A stretch of DNA of 64,000 nucleotides from Neurospora intermedia (lineage: Eukaryota > Ascomycota > Sordariomycetes > Sordariales > Sordariaceae), in NCBI GenBank assembly GCA_037102815.1, contig BTPP01000002.1, positions 3,348,001 to 3,412,000 on the forward strand. The letters are read 5' to 3'. Below the pieces are notes generated by a model. It was given only the letters and a program-made list of their open reading frames with translations. It made no database searches and was not told the origin of the DNA. The position numbers and the translations under genes were made by a program. Below are positions 12,321 through 23,384 of this stretch, one piece after another. Position 1 is the stretch's first letter; each line of letters starts with the position of its first letter.

Positions 12321-13683
12321 ATGATGATTCCCGGCGGACACGGACACCAAGCCAGGGCTCCGGTCTCCGGCTCCCCGCTTCTCCCCCGTTCCCCAGCAGC
12401 CCACTCTCCCGCTCCGCCCCACTCCCGCCGTCAACCGCCACCCTTGTCCCTGTCCCCAGCCGGCCCGAGTCCCCGCATGTCTTTCTCTCCGGGCCCCGGT
12501 AGTGGCGCTGCCTCTGGACGCGGCGCTCCACGCCCTCCACCCGACTTCTCCCACCTCCTCCGACCTGACATTTACCATGAACTGGCTCCCCTCAACGTTC
12601 CGCCCCCTTTTCGCCAGTCCGCGAAACAACCTTCAGCCTCTACACCCATCCCCGATCTCCTTGCCGGAGGCCACTTCCGGGCCGCCGCTGTTGCTGCCGC
12701 CCAAGCACTCACTGGGGCCAATGGTGCTCCTGCTCCGGACCCGGCCGACCATGCCCTTATTCTTTCTCTGTTTTATGTCCGCTTGGCCTGCCTAACCCTT
12801 ATTGACGCCACCGCTCTCGCCACCCAAGAGGTCAAAGCTCTAGAGGATCTGAATGCTACCTTTTACGTTGATGAGACCGGCCACAACTTGATCCCTTGGG
12901 AGCTACGTATCTTGGCGGTCCGGTTGCAAGCTATTAGCTTCGCCGACCAGCGGCGTGCAGTCATGAGCTACTACGACCTGGCCAGGGAGGCACGCTTGCG
13001 CTTGGCCGAGGCGGCAGCCAAGCACGACAACTCGGAAAAGCAACTGTGGAGAGAAAGACTAAACGATCTGGGCGTTAGGGTCGCCGGCGTCCTGGTCGAA
13101 ATGGATGACCTCAAGGGGGCAGTTGAACACTTGACCTCGCTGAAGGAAAGTGATAACGGGAGTGGTAAAATGCAGATGGCGAGAGCTCTGTTGTGGTTGC
13201 ATCTGGGAGATGTTGACGCCGCGAGGGGGTGCGTGAAGCCCGCGGAAGGCAGCGAAGGCCCTTCCGATAACATGACGGAGAGGATTCTGCATGCCCTGTG
13301 CGACATGGCCGATGGAAAGTACTCCGAAGCATTGAATCAGTGGGAAGAGTTGAGCAAGGTTTCAGATGACGAGATGATTGGTGTAAACAGGGGAGTTTGT
13401 CTGCTTTACGTTGGAAGGTTGCAAGAGGTAAGTCCTTGCTGTTCGAACCTGAACTGCCTATCATGTTGCTAAACTGAACATGGCGATGTAGGGCAAAGAT
13501 CTGCTTGAGGGTTTGGTGGACTCCGGTAGGACCTCACATACCCTTCTCTTCAACCTGACGACCATGTACGAGCTTTGCACGGAGAGGTCCCGAACCTTGA
13601 AGGTCCAACTGACAGAGAAGGTGGCTGCCTTGGAACCGACATCCTTTGGGTGGGAAAAGACCAATGCCGACTTTAAGCTTTGA
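12321..13683 (+). CDS. TRAPP complex subunit 12-like TPR protein
   Basis: Two exons (12321-13427 and 13492-13683) with a 64-bp GTAAGT...TAG intron give 432 residues. Residues 1 to about 95 are Pro/Ser-rich and probably disordered. The rest is alpha-helical with TPR-like repeats: a segment around LSLFYVRLACLTL, the IPWELRILAVRLQ helix pair, and YYDLAREARLRL. The family works in the TRAPP vesicle-tethering complex at ER-Golgi and endosomal membranes. The start is uncertain. The frame is open just upstream of 12321, and a short ATG exon at 11,937-12,003 with a GTAAGT donor might join at a weak AAG acceptor before 12,352, giving a slightly different N terminus. Identification rests on overall resemblance of the helical region to TRAPPC12, not on a short motif. 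Confidence 0.75.
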
Positions 13684-14072
13684 ATTGGCGTATGTTCATA
13701 CGTCACATCGCAGTGCCATCAAGGATGCAGAACAGCGGACGGGGTCCAGCCACAAGAGAGAAGATTATAAAATTAATACCCTGGTAATTGAAGCAGCAAG
13801 TCACAGTTCATTAGATGCGGTATTCCGGATCACATGTCTTTTATACACGAAACCGCACATAATACGCGACGACCAAATCTTACCAAGGTTCACCGAAAAC
13901 GTACAGTGTCCTCCAACTGATGGTCACTAACCAGGAGCGCATCCAAACCGCACGCCCATGCGACCTCATCCAAAAACTCCATGCCGAACCGTCAAAAACA
14001 CCATATCGTGGCTAAAATGCCTCCCTGTCTCCGAGAAAGAAAAAGAAAACAAAGGCCAGTGAGAATCCCCCG
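13684..14072. other. Convergent 3' intergenic gap
   Basis: About 390 bases between two genes that end towards each other. It should hold both 3' untranslated regions. No gene is seen. Confidence 0.7.
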
Positions 14073-15283
14073 TTACAGTTGCGTTGTGCTGGTATATGGC
14101 TCATAGCTAGCAATTGGATCCCTCGTTTGCCTGTTGCCAGGAGGGCTGGAGGCCGGCTTACTCTTTTGAGTGTACTCATCCGGAGCCGCCCAGTCCTCGT
14201 CAAGCCGGGCTTTCGAATCTGGTGAGCCAAGGGCAGACACCGGCTGGTTCACAATGTCGTCTATACCTTGGGGATGTTGCTTTTCGACCTGGACATAGTT
14301 ATGCTTGCCGCCCACGAACCCGAACAGCCCGTTCTTCTGCTGAGGTTGCCCGGCACCATCACTTGCACCGTGATAGACCTCGATGCCTTCGATATTGTAG
14401 CTGTTGCCGCCATCCATCAAAGGCATCGACTTCTCCTTGGTAGGACGAGCAACAGGCCGGTTCCTCCTGCGACGCCGCTGGCGGGTCGGATCCTCCATGA
14501 GCGAACGGCCGACATACAAGATGCTCGCCAATAGCGAAATGAAGGCACCCACACAAGCAATAACAATAGCGGACATGCCCAGGTTGCTTGTCAAGCCAAT
14601 AGATTTTGAATAAGTGGCCATGATCGCGTTATGAAACTGGTTGAAGACGACAATCGCCGAGATGGTCGCGCAGATCGCAAAGCACGTCGAAATGGCGCTC
14701 ATGACGCCCGCTCCTCTCGGCGAAAAGCATCCTACAATGGACACCAAGAAGTTGAATATGTTGGAAGCGATAAGACCGCTGGACATGAAGGCGCTAGCTG
14801 TCTTGTAGGACTCCGTGGCTTTCAGAAAGCTGCCGTCCAGTTTGCCCTGCAACGAAGTGGCCGAGAAATGGAGGACTTTCGGAATGTCGAAATAGTAGCC
14901 AACGTACGAGCTCATGCACGAGGTAGTCCCATTGCCGCGCCCACAAGCTGTGAGTAAGCCAACGGTGTATCTGCTGGCGACGCCAAGTGATTGGGCGGTG
15001 GAGTTCGGTCCAGTGTAATCCGTGCTGGAGACCATCGAGGTATCATTCGAAATACTCGATTCCCCAAGCTTCGGGGGAATTGACATCGACGACACATCGA
15101 CCTAGAACATAGCGGTCAGTTGCCGTGGACTTCCCCAACGGATGATGCATCAACACTTACTTCCAGAAAGTAGACGCCATCCAGCCACGTGCTATGCTGA
15201 CCGAATAGGGCCGTACTAATGAGGACGAACGCAAGAAATGACAGTAAGCCGGGAGCCAGCGTCCAAAAGAGGTTCCGCGTCAT
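14073..15283 (-). CDS. SUR7/PalI-family four-helix membrane protein
   Basis: Two exons (15161-15283 and 14073-15101) joined by a 59-bp intron give 383 residues. The first helix (about 8-31) lies in exon 1. A Ser/Thr-rich outer loop with two Cys (94 and 103, in a CGRGNGTTSC context typical of the SUR7 loop) follows. Three more helices lie near 146-165, 173-195 and 215-239, then a long cytoplasmic tail with a basic RQRRRRR patch. The four-helix layout with a Cys pair in the first outer loop fits the SUR7/PalI superfamily, whose members sit in plasma-membrane eisosome domains or in ambient-pH sensing (PalI/Rim9). The tail does not tell me which branch this is. I chose the ATG at 15283 because helix 1 starts right after it. 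Confidence 0.8.
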
Positions 15284-16792
15284 TTCTGCACGACAATTTT
15301 CCACCAACAATCTGCGAAAATTATCCTGAGAGCGACGAAGGAAGACAAGCACTAAGCGCAAACAATTACTTTTCGCCTTGCGCAAAAGACGGGAGGACAT
15401 ATGGGAGGTTATACCCAACAGGACCAATCTCCAGTTCTTGAGACGAACGTCAAGCTTGGACCTAGGGTGGAGCTGGATGGTACCGTGTCATGTTGGTATT
15501 TGCGGAATACGGACAGCAGATAAGTGCGCCAAGAGCATCACCAGCCTCTCAAAACGTACAGTGGAATCCGCTTGAGGCTCAAGCACATCTTGAGACTCCT
15601 CAGTGGAGAGCTATCTTTAGGCGGTCTGCGATTCTCGAAGGATGCTAAAGATGCTCACCGTTGGGAAGAAAGACTCTTGGCCGTGGCGCGGATGCGGTGC
15701 TGGTGGATATGTAGCGTGAGAGGGGAAGGCCATGCGCCTCTATAATAAGAGCCATTGAACAACAACCCACAACAACCCTCCCCTGGAGAGACACTTCAAC
15801 ATCGCTCCAACAGGTCCACGTTGCGCGCCTAGTGAACGCTTGTTTTGTGGGGCACTCCAGCCACAGAGCTACAGTTCAATACTGGTTTGTTCGTTAGCTC
15901 AAGACCTCGGGTCAACTTCCGTGGACGTTTTTATACCTAACTAAATCGCTTCGTTTCATGCGCAATGCGTGATATGCCACTGAATACGATATTTCTGATA
16001 TAATATGTCATAACAAGTCCTATCAATGTCTCGGTAACCCGTACTTAGCCATTCATTTTGGCTTAGTGAGGTCTGGGCCCATTCTGGATAGATCTCGCCC
16101 AGTAACTATACGAGGAGCACCAAGCTACTAAGCAAACCAGCATTGGATTATACAAGCTCACCTCCCCAGTTCACGTTCTATCAGGATGATCCGCTTGGCC
16201 ACCGATCCCATTTTCTCCACCTCTGGTGTCAAGAACTTCAATATAGCGATATTTGGTTTTACCCAGCTTACCGTTTGTTAGGTGATAGGTTATGCATTTT
16301 TCTTCTTGCGCCTTGAAACGAAACATGGAACCAGGTCAAAGTCCTTAGTGAAAACCGTTTCGGAATTTCTTGGTTTCGCCTGGTCGGTAGAGGTATCCCC
16401 TGATACCATGAAATCGACATGGGTTTTTGGGAGTCAAAGGAAGTAAAGGCGTTCGGATACGGTCAAGTAATTGAGTTACGGTACGCATTTCATCTTTGCT
16501 CTTGCTTCCTCCCCATATGAAGGTACGTTCATGTCATCAAGAAACATGTAGTCCCAGGGTATACAACCGAAGAGATGCAAAACAATTCAACGACCTCTAG
16601 AAAGACGCACACTCAAGCCAATGCTCAAAACCAATGCTCAAAACCAGTTCAAATAACACATTATTAACATACATCCGGTCTCCACCAGGGAGAGCTTCAG
16701 ATTGCCGTTTTGTTCATTTTTTCCCCATTCTCCTCCATCATCATCAGCTCAGAAGGATACCATAAACCCATGAACCAAGATCTCAACCCTCT
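15284..16792. other. Intergenic stretch, no supported gene
   Basis: This is the upstream region of the SUR7-family gene and the 3' flank of the cupredoxin gene. Only short frames without family signals are present. Confidence 0.6.
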
Positions 16793-17569
16793 TTAAGCAA
16801 GAGCAAACCCAAGCGCCGCAATCAAGACACTGAAAGAGACACCAACAGCTTTAGCACCGCTAGTGGGCATAGTCGAAGAGGTAGCAGACGACCAAGCACC
16901 CGAGGCAGAGGCACTGCCGCTGTGGACAGGAACGAGGGTAGTGCTGCTGCTGCCACCAGAAGAAGAAGAACCAGAATCAGACGAGGAGGAGGCCTTGGCA
17001 ACGGAACCACCAAAGACACCACCAGCAGGCGTCACGTTGCTCGCCGCCGCCTTGGCCGCCGTCTTGAACTTGTCAAAGTCGTCGGTGCTCTTGGCGTTGA
17101 CGGCGCCGACCATGCCGGCTTGGCAGTGCTTGCCCTGGGAGCAGTAGAACCACAGAGGGGTGGTCGAGTTGACTGTTACGCGGAAGACGTTGTCCTGTGT
17201 GATAATCCCGTTAGTGTCAGGGAAAAATAGAAAAAAATACTTCGTCTTAAAAAGATGCGAGGAAGATGGAAGGAAGAAAGAAAGAAAGAAAGAACGTACA
17301 GAAGCAACACCGGTCTGAGCAACGGGGAAGAAACCAGAGTAAAACCCGTTGTCGGTCTTGGGCTCGCAGGGCTTGGCCGCGGTGGAGGTCACGACGCTGT
17401 GGTTGTGGGCGTAGAACCAGAACTCGAGAATGTCGCCGACGTCGGCCTTGATGTTCGCCGGCTCAAAGGTCAGGCCGGACTCGCCAACCTTGACGGGGAT
17501 GGTCTTGGCAGAGCAGGCGGAGGAGAAAGCCAGGGTGGCGGCAAGGAGGATGTTGCTGAGAGAAGGCAT
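16793..17569 (-). CDS. GPI-anchored extracellular cupredoxin, Ser-rich
   Basis: Two exons (17300-17569 and 16793-17194) and a 105-bp intron give 223 residues. The intron is in frame and partly open, so splicing was decided by the GTACGT donor, the CACAG acceptor and the cupredoxin fold. Residues 1-21 form a signal peptide. The cupredoxin domain (about 22-145) has a full set of type 1 copper ligands: His57 in AHNHSVV, Cys108, His113 and Met118 in YCSQGKHCQAGM. A Ser/Gly-rich stretch and a hydrophobic C terminus (VSFSVLIAALGFALA) suggest a GPI anchor. Such fungal extracellular serine-rich proteins sit at the cell surface; the redox partner is unknown. The intron holds a GAAA repeat next to its donor. 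Confidence 0.85.
   Translation of the reverse strand: MPSLSNILLAATLAFSSACSAKTIPVKVGESGLTFEPANIKADVGDILEFWFYAHNHSVVTSTAAKPCEPKTDNGFYSGFFPVAQTGVASVRSFFLSFFLPSSSHLFKTKYFFLFFPDTNGIITQDNVFRVTVNSTTPLWFYCSQGKHCQAGMVGAVNAKSTDDFDKFKTAAKAAASNVTPAGGVFGGSVAKASSSSDSGSSSSGGSSSTTLVPVHSGSASASGAWSSATSSTMPTSGAKAVGVSFSVLIAALGFALA
17274..17293. repeat. GAAA microsatellite in cupredoxin intron
   Basis: About five copies of GAAA lie inside the intron close to the donor site. On the coding strand this is a TTTC tract. Confidence 0.85.
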
Positions 17570-17800
17570 TTTGTTTGTTTTGATTTTTGGTTTTGTGATT
17601 GGTTGATAGATTGTCAGTTGGCTGGTATGGATTAGGGTATTGAGCGGAAATGAGCTGGTTTCAGGAATCGAATAGGAAAATAGAACTAAACGGGTGTGTT
17701 TTGAAAATGAAGATCCTCCAGGGACGTATGGTTTTGAGTGTATTTGAGCTGGTTTGAGTTGATTATGATGATGAATGGATGGAGGGAAGTGTGTTGGTCT

Positions 17801-17812
17801 CCTTATATATAT
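17801..17812 (-). promoter_or_regulatory. TATA-like element upstream of cupredoxin gene
   Basis: On the minus strand this reads TATATATAAGG, about 235 bp upstream of the proposed ATG. It is the clearest TATA-like site in that intergenic region. Whether it is used cannot be told from sequence. Confidence 0.4.
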
Positions 17813-19136
17813 GCTGTCGTCCTCACAGCATCGTCCGCCATGGTCATTGCAGCGCTTAGTTCACGTCAGGATTTCTCCCCGTCGTGTTCATGGAGGATCC
17901 TCCAAGATGTTTCAAGGATCCCTTAACTGTTCCTGAGGCTTGAGACTTGGGAAGGTCTCATGAGTGGCTGGAAAGGGAAAAATCCTTGGTGTTTACAAAG
18001 TGTTGCTATCTTAGCACACAGGCACATAAGAAGGACAAGGGGACGCGGCCTCAGCCCAGACAAAGCCCGAGCGCTGAGGCGACCGGCGGTTGCACCGGAC
18101 AGCGACCAGCGGTAACGGTGACCTCTTCAATGGCTGGCTGGCTCGGTCGTGGCCCTGTGGGAAGCTCGGATGGCTCCTTACCCGCTGCGATTATGGCAGG
18201 GCTTTGTGACACTGGTTGATGGGGTCCCCATGGCGCAAGTCGTGGAAGCGTCTTATATGAGTCTGAATGAGCCAATGACGTTGGGTGATATCTCCAGAAT
18301 CTGGAAGCGAAGCTGGGGGCAGGAGGTTTCGGATCTCGGGGACGCCAAGCATTCTGACAGTTCTGAGGCATTCAGGGGTCCAGGGGTCTAGAACCTGAGA
18401 CGCTTCACACCAATCGAGGTAGCATTGCTTTCGATACCCCTAATACTAACAGATATGGTGTAGCTTTGAGTGTGACTCTGTTAGCATGCTAGCACTTATC
18501 CCGAATTTGGTTTGGCTTAGCACACCTCAACGCATCCCCAAGGAGTCAATCAAGATGGGTACGAAATGGAAACAACCAAGTCAGACGCTTGGACGAAACA
18601 ACGTCAAAGCAGTACGTTGTACCCATGACGTAAATCCTTTTGCGAACAGAAAACAGAAGACATGGATTGAACTTAACAATCATTGTTTGGACTGGATTGA
18701 GTGTCCTGCCAATGCCATCCGCAGCTGAACAAATCCCGCCATAAGAACAAGATGTTTTGGACCTCAATGAGGACAGCAACTGTGTATTTCGTTGCCCCGC
18801 GCTTATTGCGAATCGCCTCGAGAGCCAGAATAAAGCGCCCGCCGTGGCTCATCTCTGCCAGAAGGGATGTGCCATTATGCCCAAAACCTATTTTGGTAGT
18901 CGGCCGTCAGCCGCAGCGCGGTTAAGACTTGCTTTCTGGCGGCGAACGGAGCGACCGTGACCATTCCCGGCCATCATTAGAGGCCGAAGATATTTACGAC
19001 TATAATTAAGCAAAAAGACTGGGAACTGTAGCAGAAAAATACCTTAGGAACTGTCACTCTGTAGAGTGGTCGATTAGAGAAAGTTGTTTTGAGCAACGAT
19101 GGGAACCAAAAACGACCAAAAAAATATATTTTGCGT
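17813..19136. other. Intergenic stretch, no supported gene
   Basis: Short overlapping frames on both strands, none with a family signal. The right end holds the T-run just downstream of the tRNA-Leu gene. Confidence 0.6.
19119..19125 (-). terminator. Pol III T-run after tRNA-Leu
   Basis: A T-run on the coding strand about 12-18 nt beyond the tRNA 3' end, as expected for RNA polymerase III termination. Confidence 0.6.
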
Positions 19137-19237
19137 TGACAAGGACGAGATTCGAACTCGCGAGGTTTCCCATTGCGGTTTCAAGTTAATCATTTGATAA
19201 CCTAAACACAACGCCTTAACCACTCGGCCACCTTGCC
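19137..19237 (-). tRNA. tRNA-Leu (anticodon UAG) with intron
   Basis: The minus strand folds as a class II tRNA. The 7-bp acceptor stem is GGCAAGG with CCTTGTC and one G-U pair. The D arm contains GCCGAGTGGTTAAGGC. The anticodon stem TTGTG pairs with CGCAA, followed by a variable arm and a T arm GCGAG-TTCGAAT-CTCGT. The loop reads TT-TAG-G, giving anticodon UAG at 19,202-19,204, and about 22 nt of intron follow position 37. The discriminator base is A, as in Leu tRNAs. A run of seven T (coding strand) lies within 20 bp downstream as a Pol III terminator. tRNA-Leu(UAG) genes with introns are known in fungi. Confidence 0.85.
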
Positions 19238-19669
19238 TAGTGAGATTGTTGTAAGGTTGTGTATAGCGTGGCATCATCTAGTCGCCTGGCTGCATCGGCT
19301 TCGCACGGTACCAATTATGGTGTCGCCGCAAAAGGTTGTTGAGCAGCTCATGGCGTTCGGATTGAAGCGTGGGAGGACAGTTCAAGCTTGGTGATACTTT
19401 GGCAGAGTTTCGCAGTCAATTGGTTCGCAACAATGAGGCCTTGGGGTCCAATTGTCGTTATCGAAAGCAACATCTTCCAAGGACGTGAACGCGTCCAATC
19501 AACTTCCATTTTTCATTCCAGATGTGCTATAGACTGGGTATCATCAAGTAGCCGTAAACTCCTTAGCCGCTGAACTTTAGGGTAACCAACGTAAAAGACA
19601 AACCTCGTAAACACCGTGCACATCCATATGCCCCATAGTCCACAAGGAGAATGACAGAGACGACAGTGA
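19238..19669. other. tRNA upstream region and cyclin 3' flank
   Basis: About 430 bases with no gene seen. Confidence 0.6.
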
Positions 19670-21111
19670 TCAATAGTAACCGTGACTTTTACGCCCCTTG
19701 TGTCGATCACTGTTGTGGCCACCATGCCGACTTCGTGAATAAGGACTCCAGCCATGGTCGGTGTGATTTCGATGTGACGAATGCGAGTGATGAGCACTCC
19801 GGCTCGAGTGCCGTGGTTCATCTGGGATTCTTTCCTCGACCTCCTCTTCGATTTCCTCGTAGACATCATCGAAATATTCCGCCACTGTTTCCCGCTCGAA
19901 GCGGGCGTCTTCATGGTCGAAGACAAATCGCAAGGTTCCTTCAGACGACTTGCCATTCCTCTTGACAGTGATATTTCCAGGTAGCGAGCTGTTAGTCGCA
20001 GGGGAGATCACAGAACCTGGCGTGACGGAAAGGGCATCTGAGCTGTCTTGAGCACACTTGTCGCACCATGCAAAGTGGCGGTGGTACCGATTCCCTGATA
20101 GCATCTTGTTGATGTCAATTTTAACGTCCATCAACTTGTTAAGATCGTATCTGCTGCCGACTTTGGTGGACTTTGGGAATTGTGTGTAGAGATCCATTAG
20201 ATCCAACATGACCTCGAGAACACAGCCTTTCCTAGCCGGATACCGGTCGGAATAGAACTGTGGGATATGGTCTCCACCCATTCCCGTAAGGAGGACTGTT
20301 AGTTCAAGGATTGCCATCACAAGCGGAAAGCTTGGTTGCTTCAAGGGCGCAAACGTCTTGTACAGATCGATGGACATGTCGTATGCATCGCTGATGAACT
20401 TCTTGACCTCGGGACTGTCCCCTTTCTCGCCCTTTGGGAACATCTTCCGAAGTAATTTGATTAGCAACTTCTGGGGATACTGAGCCTGGAAGTCGAAACC
20501 AATGGTCTCCAGAATATGACGCTCGAGGCCCACTGTGAATTTGGATGGACCATCGAACATCTGCTCGGTCAATATTAGCAGGTACGCCGTAGATCGCCAA
20601 CGAGATAATTGACGAACCTTGTCATCCGGAGTCCTTTGATCGTGGGGCTGCCTGATATTGTGCGCAGCACATAGGACATCCTTGGACTTCTTGATCGTAT
20701 CCTCCACCTTGCATGCAACAAACAACGACGCAAGAGCTACATCTTCGTAGTTGTACTCGGCGCTCGGAAACCGTATTCTAAACCGGTGGTAGTAGGTCGC
20801 TGCTGTATCGAAAGTCTTGACCGGCCTGTGGCGCTCGTCAGCAAGAGGCGTAGGTAAAGCTTGGAAGCGATGGGTCCGCACAGGCTTATGCTTTGTCGAA
20901 CGCTATCAATGAGCTGGACGCCTTTGAGTCTGTATGCATCCTCTCTTGCCTCGTCATAGCCAATGCTTTTGAGCATCTGCTGCAGCGTCTGTTCCGAGAT
21001 GTAGCGTGGCGGGTTGGACGAAAGCCCTGGGGAAGGCCCTATCGGGACCACTTCATGGTCATTGACGCCGTTGCGTTTCGAGGCCGGCTCAGTTGGTATG
21101 CTCGGTGCCAT
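19670..21111 (-). CDS. CTK2-type cyclin (CTD kinase beta subunit)
   Basis: Three exons (20882-21111, 20618-20825, 19670-20560) give 442 residues. The cyclin box starts with RYISEQTLQQMLKSIGYDEARED and goes on through SISLPVKTFDTAATYYHRF and ACKVEDTIKKSKDVLCAA, followed by the second fold with GLERHILETIGFDF. These match fungal C-type cyclins that partner the CTK1 kinase, which phosphorylates Ser2 of the RNA polymerase II tail in the nucleus. The C terminus is acidic and then His/Ser/Arg-rich. Introns are 56 and 57 bp. The second is a multiple of three and has no stop, so retaining it would insert 19 residues right after TPDDK. The ATG at 21111 is the first in frame; a stop lies just upstream, so a leader intron is possible. 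Confidence 0.85.
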
Positions 21112-22356
21112 TGGGGAAGTTGGCAAATCACTTGGCTAGAATCGGTCGAGAGGAGTGGGCATAGAGCCCGTCGTCATGCGTTGGGAGCGCAGCCCTTGTC
21201 GGAAATCGGGAATCGTTCTGACGTCGCGAAATGGATGATGGGTTTAGAGATCGGCAGTCGAGGTTCAGCGCTTGAATGTGGGATTCAACGGCAAGTGAAA
21301 CTTTGCTGCCAGTGTAATCCCAGAAGGTCTCTCGGAGATCCGCTTTCGTTTCGACGTCGGGGCGCAGACGGTGAAAGATGTCGAGCAGAATGAAAATGGG
21401 AACCGAGTTGCAAGTGGAAGTTTCGCGACGCCAATTGCGAGGGGTTGCTTGCGGCGCGCGCCGCTGTCCACAGTGAGCACTGGTCCAGTGGGAGCTGGTA
21501 GCAATTTTGGGTGAACCGTGCACCCAAACGCCCGATAAGATAACACTGGGCCGTGGGCGCTAATCCGGCCCCGCTCTGTGCCTCCAATTCCCCCTTGGGC
21601 CTCCACAACCCGAAGCTCTGTCGCGAATCCTTTTCCATTTCCATTCTCCAAATTCCCATCATTGCTGTTCCGGTTACTCTTCCCGCTGCACGATCCAGAA
21701 CTCTCATCCAACCTCACAGCGCCCACCGGAATCGATAAGGAGTCTATTAAAGTTGGGGTAGATAGGTAGCACTGGGTCGTACCTCGCGGATCCCAATTTT
21801 ATGCCATGCGTTGGTTCGGTTCGTATCCGATGGAAGGGCTCGCCGGCCGGATGTTAAGCCATTTTCGGACTCGGGATGTCAAGCCATTTACGGACTCGGA
21901 GATTTGGTTGCCGCACGGTGATGCTGACGTTGTACCCGATGTTTACGGCGTGCCCGATGTAGTGTTTACAGCTGCCGGTATCGATAACTCGTGGAAAAGG
22001 GGCTAAAGCGACGAGTGTTCCATTGCTACGCACCAGTCGTTTAACCGACTGGGCGATGTTTCAACAGGGCATTGGGGTAGTATCATGACCTGCCCGCTCA
22101 GGTCGATGTGGGAACCACAACAGTAGATCGCTTTGAAGCAAGCAGGAAATTGCAGGACTCGCCGTGTGAAGTCATCACGGTCATCATCCGTCCCTAGAGG
22201 TGTTTACTAGTTCTCAGAAATAGTTTAAGAAGGTGCTTCCGACCTCGTCTTCAGTATGATTTTTTCCAGCAAGTGCTACACCACTATCAACTCACAACCC
22301 ACCTCTATTCACTCTTTATCAAACCCGGTTATCCAACACCGTCCACTCTCGTTACC
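21112..22356. other. Divergent intergenic region with a 25-bp direct repeat
   Basis: This lies between the cyclin gene and the CE1 esterase gene, which point away from each other, so both promoters should be here. A 25-bp unit is repeated head to tail at 21,850-21,899. The 131- to 166-codon frames near 21,128-21,726 overlap each other on both strands without family motifs and are taken as chance. Confidence 0.55.
21850..21899. repeat. Tandem pair of a 25-bp unit
   Basis: Two adjacent 25-bp copies differ at two positions. The unit begins GATGT(T/C)AAGCCATTT and ends CGGACTCGG. It could be a regulatory duplication upstream of the CE1 esterase or a replication slip. Confidence 0.85.
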
Positions 22357-23384
22357 ATGGTCCGGATTTCCCTCTTGACGTACCTGGCCCTGGGCCTAGG
22401 AAGCACCACTGTACTCGCAGACTGTGGTCAAGCCCCGAGCAGTTCGCCCGCAGTTCAGATTCCCACGGGCGTTTTGACGCCAGTTACCGACTTCGGCGTA
22501 AACCCAACCGGCCTGGATCTCCATATCTACGTCCCCAAGAACCTCGCCCCCAAGCCCGCTGTTATCCTAGCCGTAAGACCTGCCCCTTGGCCCCCCCCCC
22601 CCCCCCCCCCCCCAAACCTCGTGAAGATGTAGAATACTAACCTTTGTAACAGCTCCACTTGTGCGGCGGCACCGGCCCTATTTACTCGTACTTGTCTAAC
22701 TACAACCCCCACGCCGACCAGCGCAAAAACTTCGTAGTCCTCTACCCCTCCACCCCGCACGACAACCACTGCTGGGACGTGGCCTCCAAGAAATCCCTGA
22801 CCCGCGACGCCGGCGGCGACACCACCTCGCTCGCCAACATGGTGCGCTGGGCCATCTCCGAGTTTGACGCCGACCCTGCCAAGGTCTTCGTCACCGGCTC
22901 CTCCTCGGGCTGCATGATGTCCAACGTCATGGCCGCCGCCTACCCCGACATCTTCTCAGCCGTGTCATGCTACTCGGGAATCCCCGCCGGCTGTCTGGCT
23001 GGTTCCCCGGGAGCCAGTCCGCAGACCTCGGACCCGACTTGTGGTCAGGGCAAGAAGATCAAGTCCGGAGAGGAGTGGGCTGCCGTCCTCAAGAGCATCT
23101 ACGGCAAACCCGAGGGATATACCGAAGGCTCGTATCCCAAGGTGCAGACGTGGCATGGTGAGGCGGATTTCTTTGTCAACTACCCGAACTTGCAAGAGCA
23201 GTTGAAGCAGTGGTCGACGGTATTGGATGTTGGGTTTAGCAAGACTCAGGCCAATGCGCCGGGCACTGGGTATACCAAGATTGTGTATGGAGATGGAAGC
23301 AAGTTGGTTGGTTACTCGGCCAAGGGAGTGGGACATACGGTCCCGGTGCACCCTGAGGAGGATTTGAAGTGGTTTGGCTTGTAA
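22357..23384 (+). CDS. Secreted CE1-family (acetylxylan/feruloyl-type) esterase
   Basis: Two exons (22357-22572 and 22653-23384) around an 80-bp intron give 315 residues. Residues 1-21 form a signal peptide ending at VLA before DCGQ. The alpha/beta-hydrolase core shows LHLCGGTG (oxyanion region), the nucleophile motif GSSSG with Ser156, an acid Asp244 in HGEAD and His300 in GVGHTVP. The family removes acetyl or feruloyl esters from xylan outside the cell, and also includes PHB-depolymerase-like enzymes. No CBM1 is attached, and the protein ends soon after the catalytic His, as usual for stand-alone CE1 enzymes. The intron contains a run of 23 C but keeps a good branch site (TACTAAC) and a CAG acceptor. 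Confidence 0.85.
22591..22613. repeat. C23 homopolymer inside an intron
   Basis: A run of 23 C on the coding strand, about 18 bases after the donor of the CE1 esterase intron. It is likely unstable in copying and length-variable between isolates. Confidence 0.9.

Noticed and set aside
12167-12502. 111-codon plus-strand frame before the TRAPPC12-like core
   Set aside because: It is out of frame with the conserved helical part and no splice pair joins them.
21128-21726. Overlapping 131-153-codon minus-strand frames upstream of the cyclin
   Set aside because: No motif, and several frames are open at once, as in GC-rich intergenic DNA. An untranslated leader exon is possible but not shown.
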